Of a DNA stretch of 64,000 bases, positions 35,879-50,062 are shown in pieces. Below the pieces are notes generated by a model. It had not been told where the DNA came from. It saw only the letters and a list, made by a program, of their open reading frames with translations, and did not search any database. Source of the DNA: Lucifuga dentata (Eukaryota > Chordata > Actinopteri > Ophidiiformes > Bythitidae). Position numbers and translations under genes: made by a program. The stretch lies in contig VXCM01001418.1 of the NCBI GenBank assembly GCA_014773175.1, positions 188,845 through 252,844 of the forward strand, given 5' to 3'. Numbering within the stretch: position 1 is the stretch's first letter; every line of letters starts with the position of its first letter.

Positions 35879-38495
35879 ATCACCAGCAAAAATTTGCAAT
35901 CCTGTCTTGATTGCTACTTTTGTCACATCGTGTTGTGATATTCTTATTCTGTAATTTTCACTCTGTTGGCAGATTTTTTTTTTTTTTTTTTTGATAAAAG
36001 AGTTCACTAAAATATAGATTTTTTTTTTTTTTGTTTAGAACTGGATTTTTTTGGCAGCGTACCAGTATGTGGTCGCATAACTCTCTCCAGTTCAGTCATT
36101 ATAATGTTGCATTTTGTACTGAGGGTTTTTATTTATTTCAACAGTGCTGGTGACAGAGGTATTCCAGTCTCATAGACATGAAAGTTGAAGGCATGAAGGT
36201 TCCTTTCATGCTGTAAGAATATATGTTTGTACACTTGCTTGTGAACGTTTAATAGACGTTCCATATTTATCTCCATCCGTTGTTAACAGATAAGAGCTCT
36301 TGCACTTGCCACGATCACAGCAGGAGATCCATTTGTCAAACAGGTAAACCTGATACCAGTCATCATTGTGTTGCTTTCAACAGCTCCAAACGGTGACACT
36401 GCCCCTCCTATTCCCAGGAGACAAGCTTTAACCCCCACCCCGTCCCCATCTCACTGTCATCCTTCATCTGTAAAAGAAGGCTTTGTCACAACGTCTCACT
36501 TTGGCAGTTTAACTTGATAGTTACCATTGAGTGTTTGTGGGTGGCAAAGGGTACAATTTCCTCTGGCTAGATAATAAACTTTAACAATTACTGGAACCTT
36601 CCCATGGTGGATCCACAGATCCTTTCTCTATTCTCCTGTCCTTCAGGTCATGCTCTCTTGATTCACTGTCCATCCATCTTTCTATAATTCAGTACCTACA
36701 GCCATCAATTTTTCTTTCCCTCCAATATTCCTCTAGTGGAATATTCCAAGCAGCTAAGACTCCACAGCAAGCAGCAGCCAACGAACTCTGTAAGCAATCA
36801 AGACAAACAAATGCATACAGAGTTCCAAAGTCATGCAAGCTCATTGCTGCTGTTATATTTTCATGGTGAGATGTCTTGGAGTTTAAATGCCTTCTTAACC
36901 GAGCAGACTATGGGCTTTACTTCTTGGTTCGAGCTGCACAGCAATAATTGTGGCTTTCCTAGGCTCATTTCTGTTGCACAAATTAGACAGGACAGATTGT
37001 TACTGAAATTGCCTCTAAGTTGGTTCCTCTTGGAGAATTTGTCCACAGACTGGACTGCTTTCACGAAAGGTTACTTGATGGGTGGTTTGGATTGCAACAG
37101 GTTCCTTTCCTCTCTTCCTGGCTGGACCCAATTCACTAGAAAAGCATGACATCATGTACCACGGGGAGATTCAAATCTGCATTCCTCACTTATGCCTGAC
37201 CACGGGTTTACTACATGGGAGTATTAACAGCAATAAAGCCCTGCCAACTGTTTCTTTTCTCATTTAGTTGAAAGGCCACCCAGGTGTTTGGTGTCTGTAT
37301 TCCATTCGAATGCAGTGTCAAAAATCAAGTTTAAATGTTCCTTGTGAAATGTCAGCGAGCTATGGGTGTTTGTATGAGAAGAGATGGTAGGTCATATACA
37401 GTGAATGGATAAAATGACAAAATGTAATTGAATGCAGCAGCCCTGCAAAAAATACTTTAAAAAAATTTCTAATTTAATATAGGTTACAGTCATTTATATG
37501 TACAACAGAGTTAATAGATTACACATCTAACAAAATATATGAGGAAATCTACAATGCTTAAAATTCTCTTAACTTTTTTTGTGACCAAGTTTTTATTATT
37601 TTTTCCTTCATATCATGGACAGGAAATATTTGAGCTCATTACCTAACAAAAAGTAAACAATAACAGCAAACAAACAAAAAATAATAATCCTACAGATTCC
37701 AGAAGAAAATGCAGTTGCACCATTATTATTACCACTATTATTATTATTATCATTCTAAGTTCCTTTCCATGTCCAAATTCTTAGCCCTAAAACTTTCACC
37801 CCCCCAATTTTATTATTCCTTAACCTTTCCTTCCCAAACAACCATGGTAATACATCTCCTATATTCCCACATTTTCTTAAAAAAAACCAAAAAACAATGA
37901 ATAAATTAATACAACATTATATATAAACATACACATAAGTATATATACACATATATTTATTGTGAAATATGATTCCTTCCTAACTTTTTTTTAACAGAAT
38001 CCAAAGCAGGCCTTAACATTTTCTTGACCAGATTTAGTAATCTTGGCCGCTGTCAAAATTCTCTGACTTTATGTAATAATAACACGTTTGTGACAGAGAT
38101 GTTGACCCAACTATGTGTAAGTAATACCTGAAAATATTGAATAAAAATCTGACAATAATGAAAAAAACATATATTCGTTTCTGCAGTTTTTGTTTTGAAA
38201 TCCACATACTGTAAATAACCAAATTTACATCATTGTACTGCTTTATAATCAGCCTTGCTTTTTTTTTTTTTTTNTTTTTTTTTTTTTTTAGTTATAGCAG
38301 TAGTTAGACAGTGCAGCGTAAATCACGTGTGATCCCAACTCAGTCTTTGCATTCATGTGAAAACACAAGACCATGAACCGCTGCACGTAAAGTGAACATG
38401 ATGCACATTGGGGCCATTTATATTGTTGAGTTCTTTCACAAAACATATGCTTCCTCTCTTTTTTGTCTTCACCAACAATCTTCCAACCTCCCCTA

Positions 38496-38537
<42 letters not shown>
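38496..38537. repeat. CA microsatellite next to a single-N join
   Basis: About 20 CA units. The N at 38544 has ACACACACTCTCTC on its left and the same word a few bases to its right, so the array length and structure here are unreliable. Confidence 0.9.
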
Positions 38538-38540
<3 letters not shown>

Positions 38541-38569
38541 CTCNCAGACACACACTCTCTCGCCCCGTG

Positions 38570-39180
38570 TCCCTTGAGGGCGATCTTTTACCAGGCTTCC
38601 CTCACTCTCTCTAAGCAGCGTGCTCAGTAGGGACCAGGCCATGAATGAACGACCTGGAAATCTCACTGTTTCAAATGACGGGTGTGCGGAAGTGGAGCTG
38701 CGAGCCTAGCCCATTATGCTTCCCAAGGTTCATTCGTTAAAAAAAGTCAGAGATACACATGGGGAGAGGGAGGACAGAGGTATGGCCCCACCCAGCTCGC
38801 TCATCCTCCCACCCCCACACCAGGGACTCCACTAATGTGACATCATGTCTCTGNCCACCCAGCTCGCTCATCCTCCCACCCCCACACCAGGGACTCCACT
38901 AATGTGACATCATGTCTCTGTCACACAGCAGACTGCATTGTTGTCAGTGACTAGCTCAAACTTTATGTTTTCCCTCTCCCTCCCTCTGTCCTTCCCTCCC
39001 CTTCTCCCTCATGCTTTTTTCTTTTTTCTCCTTCTCCCCTTGTCCTCCTCTCTTTGTTTTGTTTTCATGAACAACAAAGGGACGCCAGAGTGAAGGCTGG
39101 AGACATCCTTCCTCTCTCTGGCTATTTAAAAAGACAGCTCCCCCTCCCATCTCTTCCTCTACTTGAATAGACAGCGTGCG
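38570..39180. promoter_or_regulatory. GC- and pyrimidine-rich, promoter-like segment
   Basis: This segment is less AT-rich than its surroundings. It has TGACATCA (CRE/AP-1-like, present twice only because of the duplication at the N), a long CT-rich tract (38970-39050) and CTATTTAAAAAG (near 39121), which is TATA-like. It could be the promoter of an unrecognised transcript, but no convincing coding exon follows and the motifs are weak evidence. Confidence 0.25.
38788..38920. other. Exact 66-bp duplication around a single N (assembly artefact)
   Basis: 38788-38853 and 38855-38920 are identical over 66 bases, separated only by N at 38854. True tandem duplications rarely have an N exactly at the junction, so this is best read as two overlapping contig ends joined without merging. 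The real genome probably has one copy. Confidence 0.9.
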
Positions 39181-39185
39181 CGCGT

Positions 39186-39228
<43 letters not shown>
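39186..39228. repeat. CA microsatellite
   Basis: About 21 CA units, followed by a second short CA run at 39348-39366. Confidence 0.95.
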
Positions 39229-39232
<4 letters not shown>

Positions 39233-40169
39233 TACATGCACAAATGGGACCTTTGGCTGCCCATAGCCTTACGTGGCTTCCAATTTCATTTTACAGCAGT
39301 CCATGTGAACACTGTGGAACAGCCCACCAGTCAGATCCCTCCAGTCTACACACACACACACACACAAATGTACACATGAATGCACGCACAACTGCAAAAC
39401 TTGCTGTCAATCCATCATTTATCAACATCTTACTGGGATGTTTTCTCACTCAAGGTGGCATTTCACTCACTTCTTGATTAACTGCTACCACCCACATTGA
39501 TTTACCATAACTGATAGGGTGTGATATGCTGTGTGGGCTTGTGGAAAACTTTAAATGTTCAATTTCTATTTTCATGTTTTAATTTTATCATTTGGTTTTT
39601 ATTTATCGTTGCCACAATGGTTTTTATCAGCCAACATCTTAAAAAAGGGACAATTCAACCATCAAAGGTGATATGCTTTCAGATTAATGGACCTCAAAAT
39701 ATGCAACTATAAAATATGCACCAGGTACCATAAAACTTGGCTCATGTGGTTTCATTAGTCTTCTTGATATCTTTTGTGTAGTTATATATTTTCTCCTGTC
39801 TATCTGGAGACAGTGAGTGTCTTCATGCATCATCAGAGGTCATGACACATATCAAATAGAGATTTATACTGATCTGAGCTCTACCGGTAGGGGTCTGGCT
39901 GTGTTTGAACTCAGCGCAATAAGCAGTAGTCCCCTGATATGCCCAAATGGCTATACAAAGAGAGGCTGTTTGAAGTATTCAGGCTCCATTTATAGTCTAA
40001 CATATTGCTTCACTCAGATGTCTGCAATCACTTCTGTACTGTTATTCAGGAGCAGTTAAAAATCAGTTCTTGTCTGCTGTAGCACACTTTTTATTTAGTC
40101 ATACAGTACCTCTGGTCTCAGCTTTAAACTTTTAGAAATACTCAGTATGTTCACATGCACATTGTACTT

Positions 40170-40170
<1 letters not shown>

Positions 40171-40204
<34 letters not shown>

Positions 40205-40223
40205 NAAAAAAAAAAAAAAAAAA
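40171..40223. other. T-run, N, A-run assembly join
   Basis: Over 30 T, then N at 40205, then about 18 A. Homopolymers of opposite sense meeting at an N suggest a collapsed or wrongly joined sequence. Confidence 0.7.
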
Positions 40224-40432
40224 GGTTTTACAGTCATATTATCTAGGTCTGTTATTTGGAGTAATCTTACATCAATTAATGCCAATTTCATTCTAATTAT
40301 GTTGTTTACATGACATTTAAAAATAAATATTATTGCCTTAATTGGAGTATAATTGAAGTGAATGTGCATGTAAACACACTTATTGACTTTATCATTTTTA
40401 GTGACATTTTGCTAAATCAAAGCTTGTAAAAG

Positions 40433-40466
40433 CTAATACATTTGAAGCAAGCTTCAAATGTATTAG
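40433..40466. repeat. Perfect 16-bp hairpin with 2-nt loop
   Basis: The arm CTAATACATTTGAAGC (40433-40448) and its exact reverse complement (40451-40466) flank loop AA. The geometry is the same as the pair at 30135-30218. Confidence 0.95.
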
Positions 40467-43400
40467 AATGTGACATTCTGTGGTACAGCACCAGAAATTA
40501 TCTTTTTATCCAGTTCATCAAAGTAAGTGGTCAGAGTGCTGTTGCAGGAATGATGTAGTCCTTGGCAGGTGAAACGATCCTCTAGCAGAAATCCTGGTCT
40601 ACACTGTCACAATGAATTAACAGCATTGTTTTCCCAAAGACTTTATTAAGGATGTGGTAAGATGTGTTACTTATAAATGATGATAGTGCACCATGTAATA
40701 TATCCATGTGTTTAAAATAAAAGTTTCTATAAAAGGTGGCCACACAAGCACAGCGTTGTGTGGTTATTGGGAAAACACCTTCACACGTGACTTTAGGGTT
40801 GGTAGGTTTAACACTTTATTGCCCATTAGATCTGAGTGATTAATGAGACTGAAACAGTTCATATGATGGAGTCGTTATGTGTTTAGTTTGGAAAAAGGTG
40901 AAATTAAGTATTTCTCTTATGTAGGAATCTCTGTATATAATTAATGAGCTTTGGTATTTTCCCATAGTAACTCTACCCAACCATGTATGATGATTGTTTT
41001 CCTTTCCTTTGGCACAGTGTACCTGACAGTTGATTACACTTGAGTCAGAAACTGCAAGATTATACATAGAGAATGTGCAGATAGAGTATCTCTTTCATGG
41101 CATCCTGATAAAGGCCTGCTGGGGATAAAAAATTTGCCTCCATCTAAAATAAACTCAGTTTTGGTACAGTTGAAGTACTCAATTATGGAACACGTGTTTG
41201 GTTTTGTTGCAGCCTTTGTATGACACAGAGAAAATCCACTCTGACACAAATCACACTGTGACTGTCGGGATGTTCACAAATTTGGGTTCTCTCCATTGTC
41301 ATCACCAGTACTCATCTGTATCAGCAAAATAAGACTTGATGAAAGCCTGTTGTCTTTCTAGCTTTGCTAAAATCAGATCACATGAAGATAAAACGTATAA
41401 AATGGTATTAAAGACTATATATGATTGCAACAATATCTGCCTATTTCTAGTGTAAATTGTTACCAATAAAACCATGTTGATCCCACATAATCAAATATTT
41501 CAGAAAGTTAAGCTGGCTTCAGTGATTTTGGAAAATGTGTAGCAAAAAGGTTCTGACTAATGTAATTCTATACAGTGCTGAATTGTTTTTCCACAGAATT
41601 TATCAGCATCCACATAAGGATGAATGTCAATGTCTGATCAACTACTGATCTTTCGCATTCTATTGTTCATATGATCATGCTGTATTACATATTATGTGAT
41701 TGTGAACCCAAACATCTGTATAAAAATCTCATCTCAATCACACGCTTGTAGTATTGCATTAAGAGTTAGTGTTTTGAATATACTTGAACTTTTATTTTTT
41801 TATTTTTTTATTTTTTTTGGCTTTCCAAAATCTATCACTTGCTTTCTTGTGAAAGTTTATCCTCTCCTTTCCTGCACTGATTACATGCAAGTCACAAATA
41901 TAAGCTGCACAAGCCAAACTTTGGAAAATCCAGCAGGTCATTTGTCAACACATACTGCTGTTTTGAAGACATTTCAAGACTCCTCAAAGACTCTTCTATC
42001 AAGCTGGAATGTGAAATGCTCCATCTGCTGCACAGTAAAGTCAGTTGTTAACCGATTTCACAAGCTGCAACATTATTTCTTCACAGATGACAAGCGGATG
42101 TCACATACTGTATCTCTTTGCTTGTCTTGTAGCTAGCTAGAATGTTTCACAATTTCATTTTATCTATATTCATTTTATTTTGTTATATTTTTATATATGA
42201 TAAATCATATTTTTACAAGCATGGTACAAGAGGAGGAAGGAGATAACTCATGTCCTGTTCATCATTTGTTCTGTTGAATGAAAAGTCTCCTCTTGTAAAA
42301 GAGGTAAAATTTATATTTTATTGCACAGTGGAAGGAATATTTTTCATTCGAGCTTTTAGAAGTCTGGAATTGTCTTCAAAATGGCAGAAAGCATAGGTGG
42401 CGCTATGGTGGGTCTTGTCTGGGCTATAGCACCTCCTGGAATTCGTAAACACCAGCGCAGCCCCTCTAAAGATTTCCTTACAATTTTTAATTTTCATAGT
42501 AAACACTAAAACCCAAATAAGTACCATTCCAGTTATTTTTTTAAGACTGAAAGTTTAAACAGATAAATGTAATGAGTTGGCAGTTTTTCCTCAAATGGCT
42601 TTTTTATATTGTAGATGCGGTATATCATGTCATGCTGAAAGTGTGTGTTACAATTTATTATGCTACAGGTGGGATGTTTAGGCACTAAGCAGTGTCTATA
42701 TGTCATGATGTGGCAGTGTTCCTGTTTTGATGTAAAGGGTATGAAGTGGTCTTTTTATTTTGAATGTGTGAGATAAACTGGATCAGTGCACTGCATGACT
42801 TTTGTAGTTGCAATGACCTACTGTATCTAAAACTGCTGGCTGAAACATTATTAGCATAATGACGCCGATCTAAACTTCAAAGCAACCCATAGTCTGCCTG
42901 GACTATGTGATCTGCATGGATGTCTAAATTTCATTAGCGCCCCTTCAGTATTCTAAAATTCCCCCTTTGCACCTCCAGCAAAAAAATTCTGGCCACACAT
43001 ACAAGTGATACAGTATCACTTATTATATTATCTGTAAGTTGCTTGTAATCACTGCAAAACACTAAAACGTGATAAAATTTACATGCGAGACACTCTGGGG
43101 CCATCACCTTCCAAGGGTCTTTTGTTAAAGATAAAAAGAAAATAATATTTTATGAGAATTTTTAGGGGTTCACAAGGCTTAAATGAACATGTCTACCCCA
43201 CAAAATCATCTGACCACAGTGAATGGCTGCTTGACTCTTGATTTTAAATCCTAGTGGGTGGCTCATGAATCATGGAGGGGAAATTTCATTAAACTAATTC
43301 CTAATGCCTTTAAAGAACTTTTTATATTAATCTATAAAGTAGAGCCAAAAATATGCTGTCCACTTTTGTCTTGTTTAACAAAACAGGAAACATAATACAT

Positions 43401-46400
43401 AATTGTTGGATTTAATCAAAGTCTGCATGGCAGTTACTTGACAGTTAGCCGAAATAAGCAGCCCAGATGTAAAATTCATGCTGGAATGCAGTGTTCAGTG
43501 ATTCAAACATTGATTCAACCATCAGTCAGTGGCAGTCTGACTATCCACTGAGTCCTCAGGTGAAATGTCTAGAAAAGCCTATGTGATGACAGTTGTTGTA
43601 ACTGACCCCTAACTTTTCATAGTTTCTTTTTCATGTCATGACCCCATTGACCATCAACTGATACGCTTGGCCAAAGACCCCTTCCAAAAGCTTCCTTGGT
43701 CCAGCTGTCTCCTCAGGGCATGACTGACTCCTGAGACAAACCCAATATACTCACCCAACTCCAATTATTATATCAGGTCTCCAGGCTTTTCTTTTGAGGC
43801 TTTAAAGGATGTTGTTTTGTGTTTGTTTGAGAAATTATGGGTGTCCGATCTGCAAAGGGGGAAAAAATTTTTTTTTAACCTGGAATAGAAAATAGAGCGA
43901 CCACAATGCGTTCACAATGCATTTTGCTTTTCTTTATCTTACCAATACCTCTTGGTGCAACCTGACACCCTTCTATTTTAGCTGTGTGTTTATCTAAGCG
44001 TCTCTATGGGACAGGCTGATGTGATTCTTTAGTGGACATCCTTTCAGTGTTCCACTATGAGAAAAAAGCAGGATTCCCTTGCAATCCATTGTTCTCACAC
44101 AAAGAGCCTATAGACACAAAATACATATGTATCATGACTAAAGCTTATTTCCTACGTTAAGGAGTTTAAGTAATAAACAAAAGAACAAGCAAACACATAC
44201 AATATAGAGTATGATCACATAAATAGGCAAACATAATGTTCATTTAGTTGTACAAAAAAGTGGTGATAATTTTTCTTTATCAGGCTGAAGATAATGTGAT
44301 GGGATACTGTACAGTATACGTATATTGCCTCTTGCTGTTCTCTTGGGATTCAGCACATTGGACAGCTCATTTTTAAATGGCTGTCTTTCATCAGTTACAT
44401 AATCCTAAACATTTATTCAACATGCATCGTGTTAATAATTTTCCTCAAGGTGCCATTAATCCATTTCTTTAAACATCCTTGAAAAAAACACTCTGAAGCT
44501 CAAACTGGATGAGAACTATTCCCCTTTCCAAGCAAAACCTGATGCATTTGGTTTAGAATCGACTTGCTAAGCACAATTTATGTATATCTGATGGATATAC
44601 AGACTAATAGACTGTTTATCAGGGGAGATGATTTGCATGTCTTTGTCATTGTGTGGAGGAATGAGTCTGTATGGAGCTCCATTTATCTCAGTGACTTTTT
44701 TGTTTACTCCTGTAACATAATCTGAGGCCTCCTGTGAGATAAGATCAGTGGAGTGGATGGCTTTATATTCCTACATGACACTGAGCATATCTCTCCATCA
44801 ACTGCTTGATGATAACACCACAGACTGACTGACAGGGGTTTAAACTGGTCACTATATGGGATTCCGGTTGCACTGAGTTACAGATTTATCACATTAAGAC
44901 CGAAATTACATGGTTGCACTGTAGTTAATTGAGGAATTCTGGTAGTTTAGGGCACCAGCATCAAGCCAATTAAGGCCAACTTTGAACGCAAAGTATAAAA
45001 CAGATGTAGCACTCCCATGGTACATTACAGTCTATTAGTGATAAAAAATGACTGTAATGCAGCCAGTGATGACTGTATTCCTTATGGTAGAAGTGAGTCT
45101 AGCTTCAGTAGGGAACAGGAGTCATAGCCCAAGTGTTTTTCCACACAGCAGTGTCATCAGAGCCCACCGTGCCCCTCTTGGCTGCTGCTTTTGTAACCAG
45201 CACACGCATGCACGCGCATACACACACACACTGGGTGAGTCAGCAGCATGTAGCAGTTGAAGTGTGTTGGAGGGTCTGGAGTTCAATCCTTTGGTCTGAC
45301 TATAGGAGACACTGAAGTCATTCCCGTCAGTATTTCCATTGTCTGATGTTATGTTTCGAGAGTGATACAGAGCTTGTGTGAATGGTTCTTTGCTTCTTTG
45401 GTGGAGCATGTTTGCATGAGTCACAGCTGCTAAGCTGTACACAGTCAGAAAGCAGGAATATTTAAAATAGAAGCACCTGCTCAGTGTCTGAATACATCAA
45501 TGTGTAACAATATTATTAATGAAAAACTATATGGACTATTTGATACATAATTTTTATGTGAAAGTATGAATTCCATGACTTCCTCTTAATGTCAAAAATA
45601 TCCAGCTGAGCCACATTGATGAAAGATCAGTTTGTAGGACATGCCAGCATATTTTAGGATATAAAAGGTTAGCCTGGTCTCAGTCTACTTTGTAGTTTGA
45701 TTGTGTACATATGCAGTTATTTAATGATTCAGCACAGGATGTCAAAACCCTACTTCCCCTCCTGTCCATGAATGGGGTTTTCCCCAAAATGCTGTGGGCA
45801 AATAAACCAAATCAACAAGCATTAAAAAGGAACATTATATCCAATCTGGCAACTAAGGACTGTGGGCACCAATAATGCCTGTCTTCGTTGTTTATACCTA
45901 AAACAGCTGCTGTGCTCAGTGCACTGCATGTTATTCAAGACAAAGCTGGATTATATGGTGCCTTTCAGAAATATCACTATATCACTTGTCTGCATATGGT
46001 AATTGACTGTGTACGACTACATCTGCTTTTATGAGAGTTGGACTTTGTCCTAAAAAAAAAAAAAAAAAAAAAATCCCTGACAGAGCTTAGAAAGGAAAAC
46101 TGATCTCATTCTCAGAATAATAATACATTATAACACAACAACCACAGCGAAACAAGAGCTCCTTGTCCAACTCTCACGCTGTAAATCAAATAATTGTGTT
46201 CACCAGTTCAGTAGGTATAAAATTACCCTTACCCCACACTTCTCCCTGTCATCTACCATCATAACCAAGAAACCATCACTCTAACCAGTGGCATATAAAT
46301 AGACAGCATCTGGCATAGTGTTATAAGTAGGCCCTTTAACAGGCAACAAGCCATAAACCAAAACAGGTAAAGGGTCTCAACTTCAAGCCTTAATTTGTCC

Positions 46401-47431
46401 AAAAGCGCTCATTCACATCTCCCTCCCCTGTTATCTTGGGTTTCACCTGTGGATGCAGGGGACAGTGCTGTCCTTGTTTGGTTCTAATTATGGTCCTCAC
46501 CTCAAAAGTTCCCCCCTGGGAACTTCCCTCCTCCTCCTCCAAGGGGCCTAAAGACACACTCAGACTGACTCATTAAGTGTCAGGAAAATTAAGACAAGCC
46601 AGAGTTGTCTGAGAAGGTGAAGCTCCTCTGGAGTCCCACTGGAGACTATCAGTGATTGTCTTATCTTCTTTGGCTGGAAGTGTCTCTGCAGGCCTGTTAA
46701 CTGCTGAAAGATGGATGAGCTCATCAAGAAACTAGATCCCAAACAGGACAGGAGGATGTTGTTGCCACTGACACTGGTCCAGGGTCAATTTTGAGGCATC
46801 TTAATTTTAGTCTAAAATGGGTAACCAAGCTGAATTGTGATCTGTGGAGACAAACGAGTTTATAAGACTAAAGGTTGCAACTCAAACCACATGTCTCGGC
46901 AGCCTTTTTCTTTTTCATTCCTTCTTTGGAAACGTCCAGTAATTAACAAGGCTAACCACATCCTTATTTACTCTGCTCTGATAGGATTTTTTTTTTTTAA
47001 CTCAAATTTCTGTTTTCAGTATAACCTTTCATCACTTAGCACATTGATAAGAAATAGAAGGCTAGATGTAACAGCCCTGTATGGATCAGTATCACAAATG
47101 GATCAGATAAGCACATACAAAACAGTTTGCTGCAAAGGGTAATTATACAGTCATATAATACTTCCTCCTCTTCTGCATCCTCTGACATTCTGCTGTTGCA
47201 GTGAAAGTTTCTACATTAGTCAAATTTTCCTTCTGCCACTTCAGATTGACTTAAATGTCAACAAAGAGAACAAAACTATTTATGCATTAAAGGTCACCTA
47301 AGTCAGGCACATTTATGCTTCAATTAAATGTAACAGCCCTTTCTTTATATAGTAGGGATGATAATTTAGTGGTGGGTTCTGCCCTCCTGTGGTCAGCATG
47401 GCGACTGTCAAGGTGTCTCAGAGGTATAATT

Positions 47432-47478
<47 letters not shown>

Positions 47479-47686
47479 NNNNNNNNNNNNNNNNNNNNNN
47501 NNNNNNNNNNNNNNNNNNNNNNNNNNNNNNNNNNNNNNNNNNNNNNNNNNNNNNNNNNNNNNNNNNNNNNNNNNNNNNNNNNNNNNNNNNNNNNNNNNNN
47601 NNNNNNNNNNNNNNNNNNNNNNNNNNNNNNNNNNNNNNNNNNNNNNNNNNNNNNNNNNNNNNNNNNNNNNNNNNNNNNNNNNNNNN
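47479..47686. other. Assembly gap, 208 N
   Basis: Bounded by a poly-A run (47438-47478) on the left and an AT dinucleotide array (47687-47723) on the right. The simple sequence on both sides explains the failed assembly. Confidence 0.99.
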
Positions 47687-47727
<41 letters not shown>

Positions 47728-47849
47728 ATTAGATATTTGTACAATTATTAATACAAAGTGAACAAATCATATGACAAAAAAGAAACACAGACAGAATAAT
47801 GAATTTTCATGTTCAATGGTTATCACTGAAACACCAAAGACAGTGACCC

Positions 47850-47899
47850 TCTACCTATCTACCTGCCTACCTACCTACCTACCTACCTACTTACTTACT
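47850..47899. repeat. CTAC tetranucleotide repeat
   Basis: CTAC units with interruptions, ending in CTTA units. Confidence 0.9.
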
Positions 47900-48434
47900 T
47901 CACTCAGTCAAGCTAAAGAAAAGTTGACATATTTAACCAGCAGTATACCTGTGGCAATGTATTTGATATTCCATTATGTACCTTAGTTTCTGTCAATCTT
48001 TTTTTTTTTTTTGTACTTATTGCATTAAAATATTGCACAGAATGATTGGATTTTATTTGTCTGAGTTTGGATGTAGTATTTTATTTAATCTATGCAGCTA
48101 TTAAACATAGGCCTTGGTTATGTTTACAGTGGTGTGGATGTCCCACTTTATATTGGACTTGTCAGACTATATGACTCAGATCCAGGAGAGCCTACATCTG
48201 TGTCCTTTTCACCCTATTTATTCTGTAATGTCTGCGGTCGTCTCATGAATCAAGGTCCTTTGACAGAAAAGTCAAAGTAATGAGGTTACATGCAAGTGGA
48301 GAAATTCATATAATGCTAATACCTCTTCAAATTTCTATCAAAATACTCGCTTCAGTCAGATTTGATACAGAAATGTTGGCTTGTATGTAACTTGTCCAAC
48401 AGGGCCATAATATGGGTAATAGATTTCCTCCAGT

Positions 48435-48437
<3 letters not shown>

Positions 48438-48477
<40 letters not shown>
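48438..48477. repeat. GA microsatellite
   Basis: About 20 GA units. Confidence 0.95.
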
Positions 48478-50007
48478 CTTGGATAATTTTGTTCATTGTG
48501 AACACTGGTGAAGCATGAAGCCACACACAGAGCAGCATGCAAGAGAAGCTCTTTCAAGTACAGCCAAAATATGTCCACAGAGGTTTGACTTTCCCTCAGC
48601 ACTCTACACAGTATTTTCCACCAAAAACATCTTTCTGCCCATCTACTGCCATTTCTGAAATAAAGCTGTTGATTATTCAGTTTGATAGCTTTTATTACTG
48701 CCGATTGGATCCAAATTGTGATGGCTTACATTTGATAATTTTTCCATTGTGTAATAATGTCTGGAAACATTTTAAGGATATGATTAAGTAATACTGTCTA
48801 TCGCAGTGAACCTTATGTGGTAATTACATTTGTATATCTCTAAACAGCTGTTGAGATTTAATATGTACAATTTAGAGATTTCTTTCAGATTTCTTATGGT
48901 ATGTCATGTAAAAGTAACTTCAAAACAAACAAGCAAAAGAAAACAAGGAAAAACAAATAAAAAAATATGTAAATAATACAAAATATAGTGACAAGTGGCA
49001 ATGCAATGTGATAGATTAAGGCCTTAGCTAAAAGATTAATATTAGCTTAACATGAAATCTGTCATGATGGCGGTGTCATATGGATTATTCAAGAATTATT
49101 TTGTGAAGACATCCTTATTTAGGTCTTATGACACTTAATTTAGATTTATGACACCAAAAAAATGTGTTCAGACCACACCCCAATCCATTTATATTTTACA
49201 ACTTTAAAGTTCTCAAATTTCCAACATACCCAATCCTTTGAGCTGTTAATGACAAGCACATTTTTTTAATTTTTAGAGTGCCCCTTGTTGAGGACGTCAC
49301 AAATACTACTTTCAGTAAATTAAAGTACAGCCATGTTCAAGTCTCAAATTCATTGTTCACATTGTCTGTGCTTACAATTACCAATTCAATAGATACTATG
49401 ATGCTAGTGCAAACTGATCAATAAATCCTGTTTGTCATAATATTTATAACAATATTATTATTATTAACTTTGTTGCTCCTGTGAATTTTTTAAAGTTTGG
49501 ACAGCTGAATCAATGCCTTTTGTGTTAAATATCACCATAGCATCAACAATCGGTTGAATTGCAGGAATTTTCTTACAAAAGCTTATCAAGTATGCTAGTC
49601 ACCTAACCCTAATGGTTATAGTGAGAATTTCTTTATGAGTTTGCGGCTGTAACATTAATTACAACTAAATGGCCCCATCATATTGGTAAATTTTTTTTTT
49701 GTTTATTCTAATTCCTTGGGACTGTGACTGGAAGTACAGACGTTGAACCAGATGATTTACCTGAAGAATCCATCAACACAGGCACCACACAAATGCGAAA
49801 TATGCTAAATATTTCTACCTCTGAAATGTCTTTTTCCTCAGTGCATCCCCTCTAGGATACAGTTCAATGATAACAAAGTGGAAATCCTTTGTCATACATG
49901 TACGTCATATTTGCACTTAAAAAAATATTGATGTTACTGTGCAGTTGACCAAAGTGAATACATGCAACAGGTTTCAGATCAGTCATAGTAAATGGGAGTA
50001 ATATATA

Positions 50008-50012
50008 TAGAT

Positions 50013-50062
<50 letters not shown>
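50008..50062. repeat. GATA microsatellite
   Basis: About 13 GATA units with one early interruption. Confidence 0.95.

Noticed and set aside
36736..37149. 137-codon plus-strand open frame
   Set aside because: No family resemblance and contradicted by an overlapping minus-strand frame; treated as chance.
38353..39477. Several open frames made of Cys-Val or His-Thr repeats
   Set aside because: They are translations of CA microsatellites.
41696..42136. 146-codon plus-strand open frame
   Set aside because: Rich in Phe, Ile and Ser from T-rich runs, with no family motif or conserved-looking block.
47430..47744. 104-codon minus-strand frame across the N gap
   Set aside because: It is unknown bases flanked by poly-A and AT repeats.
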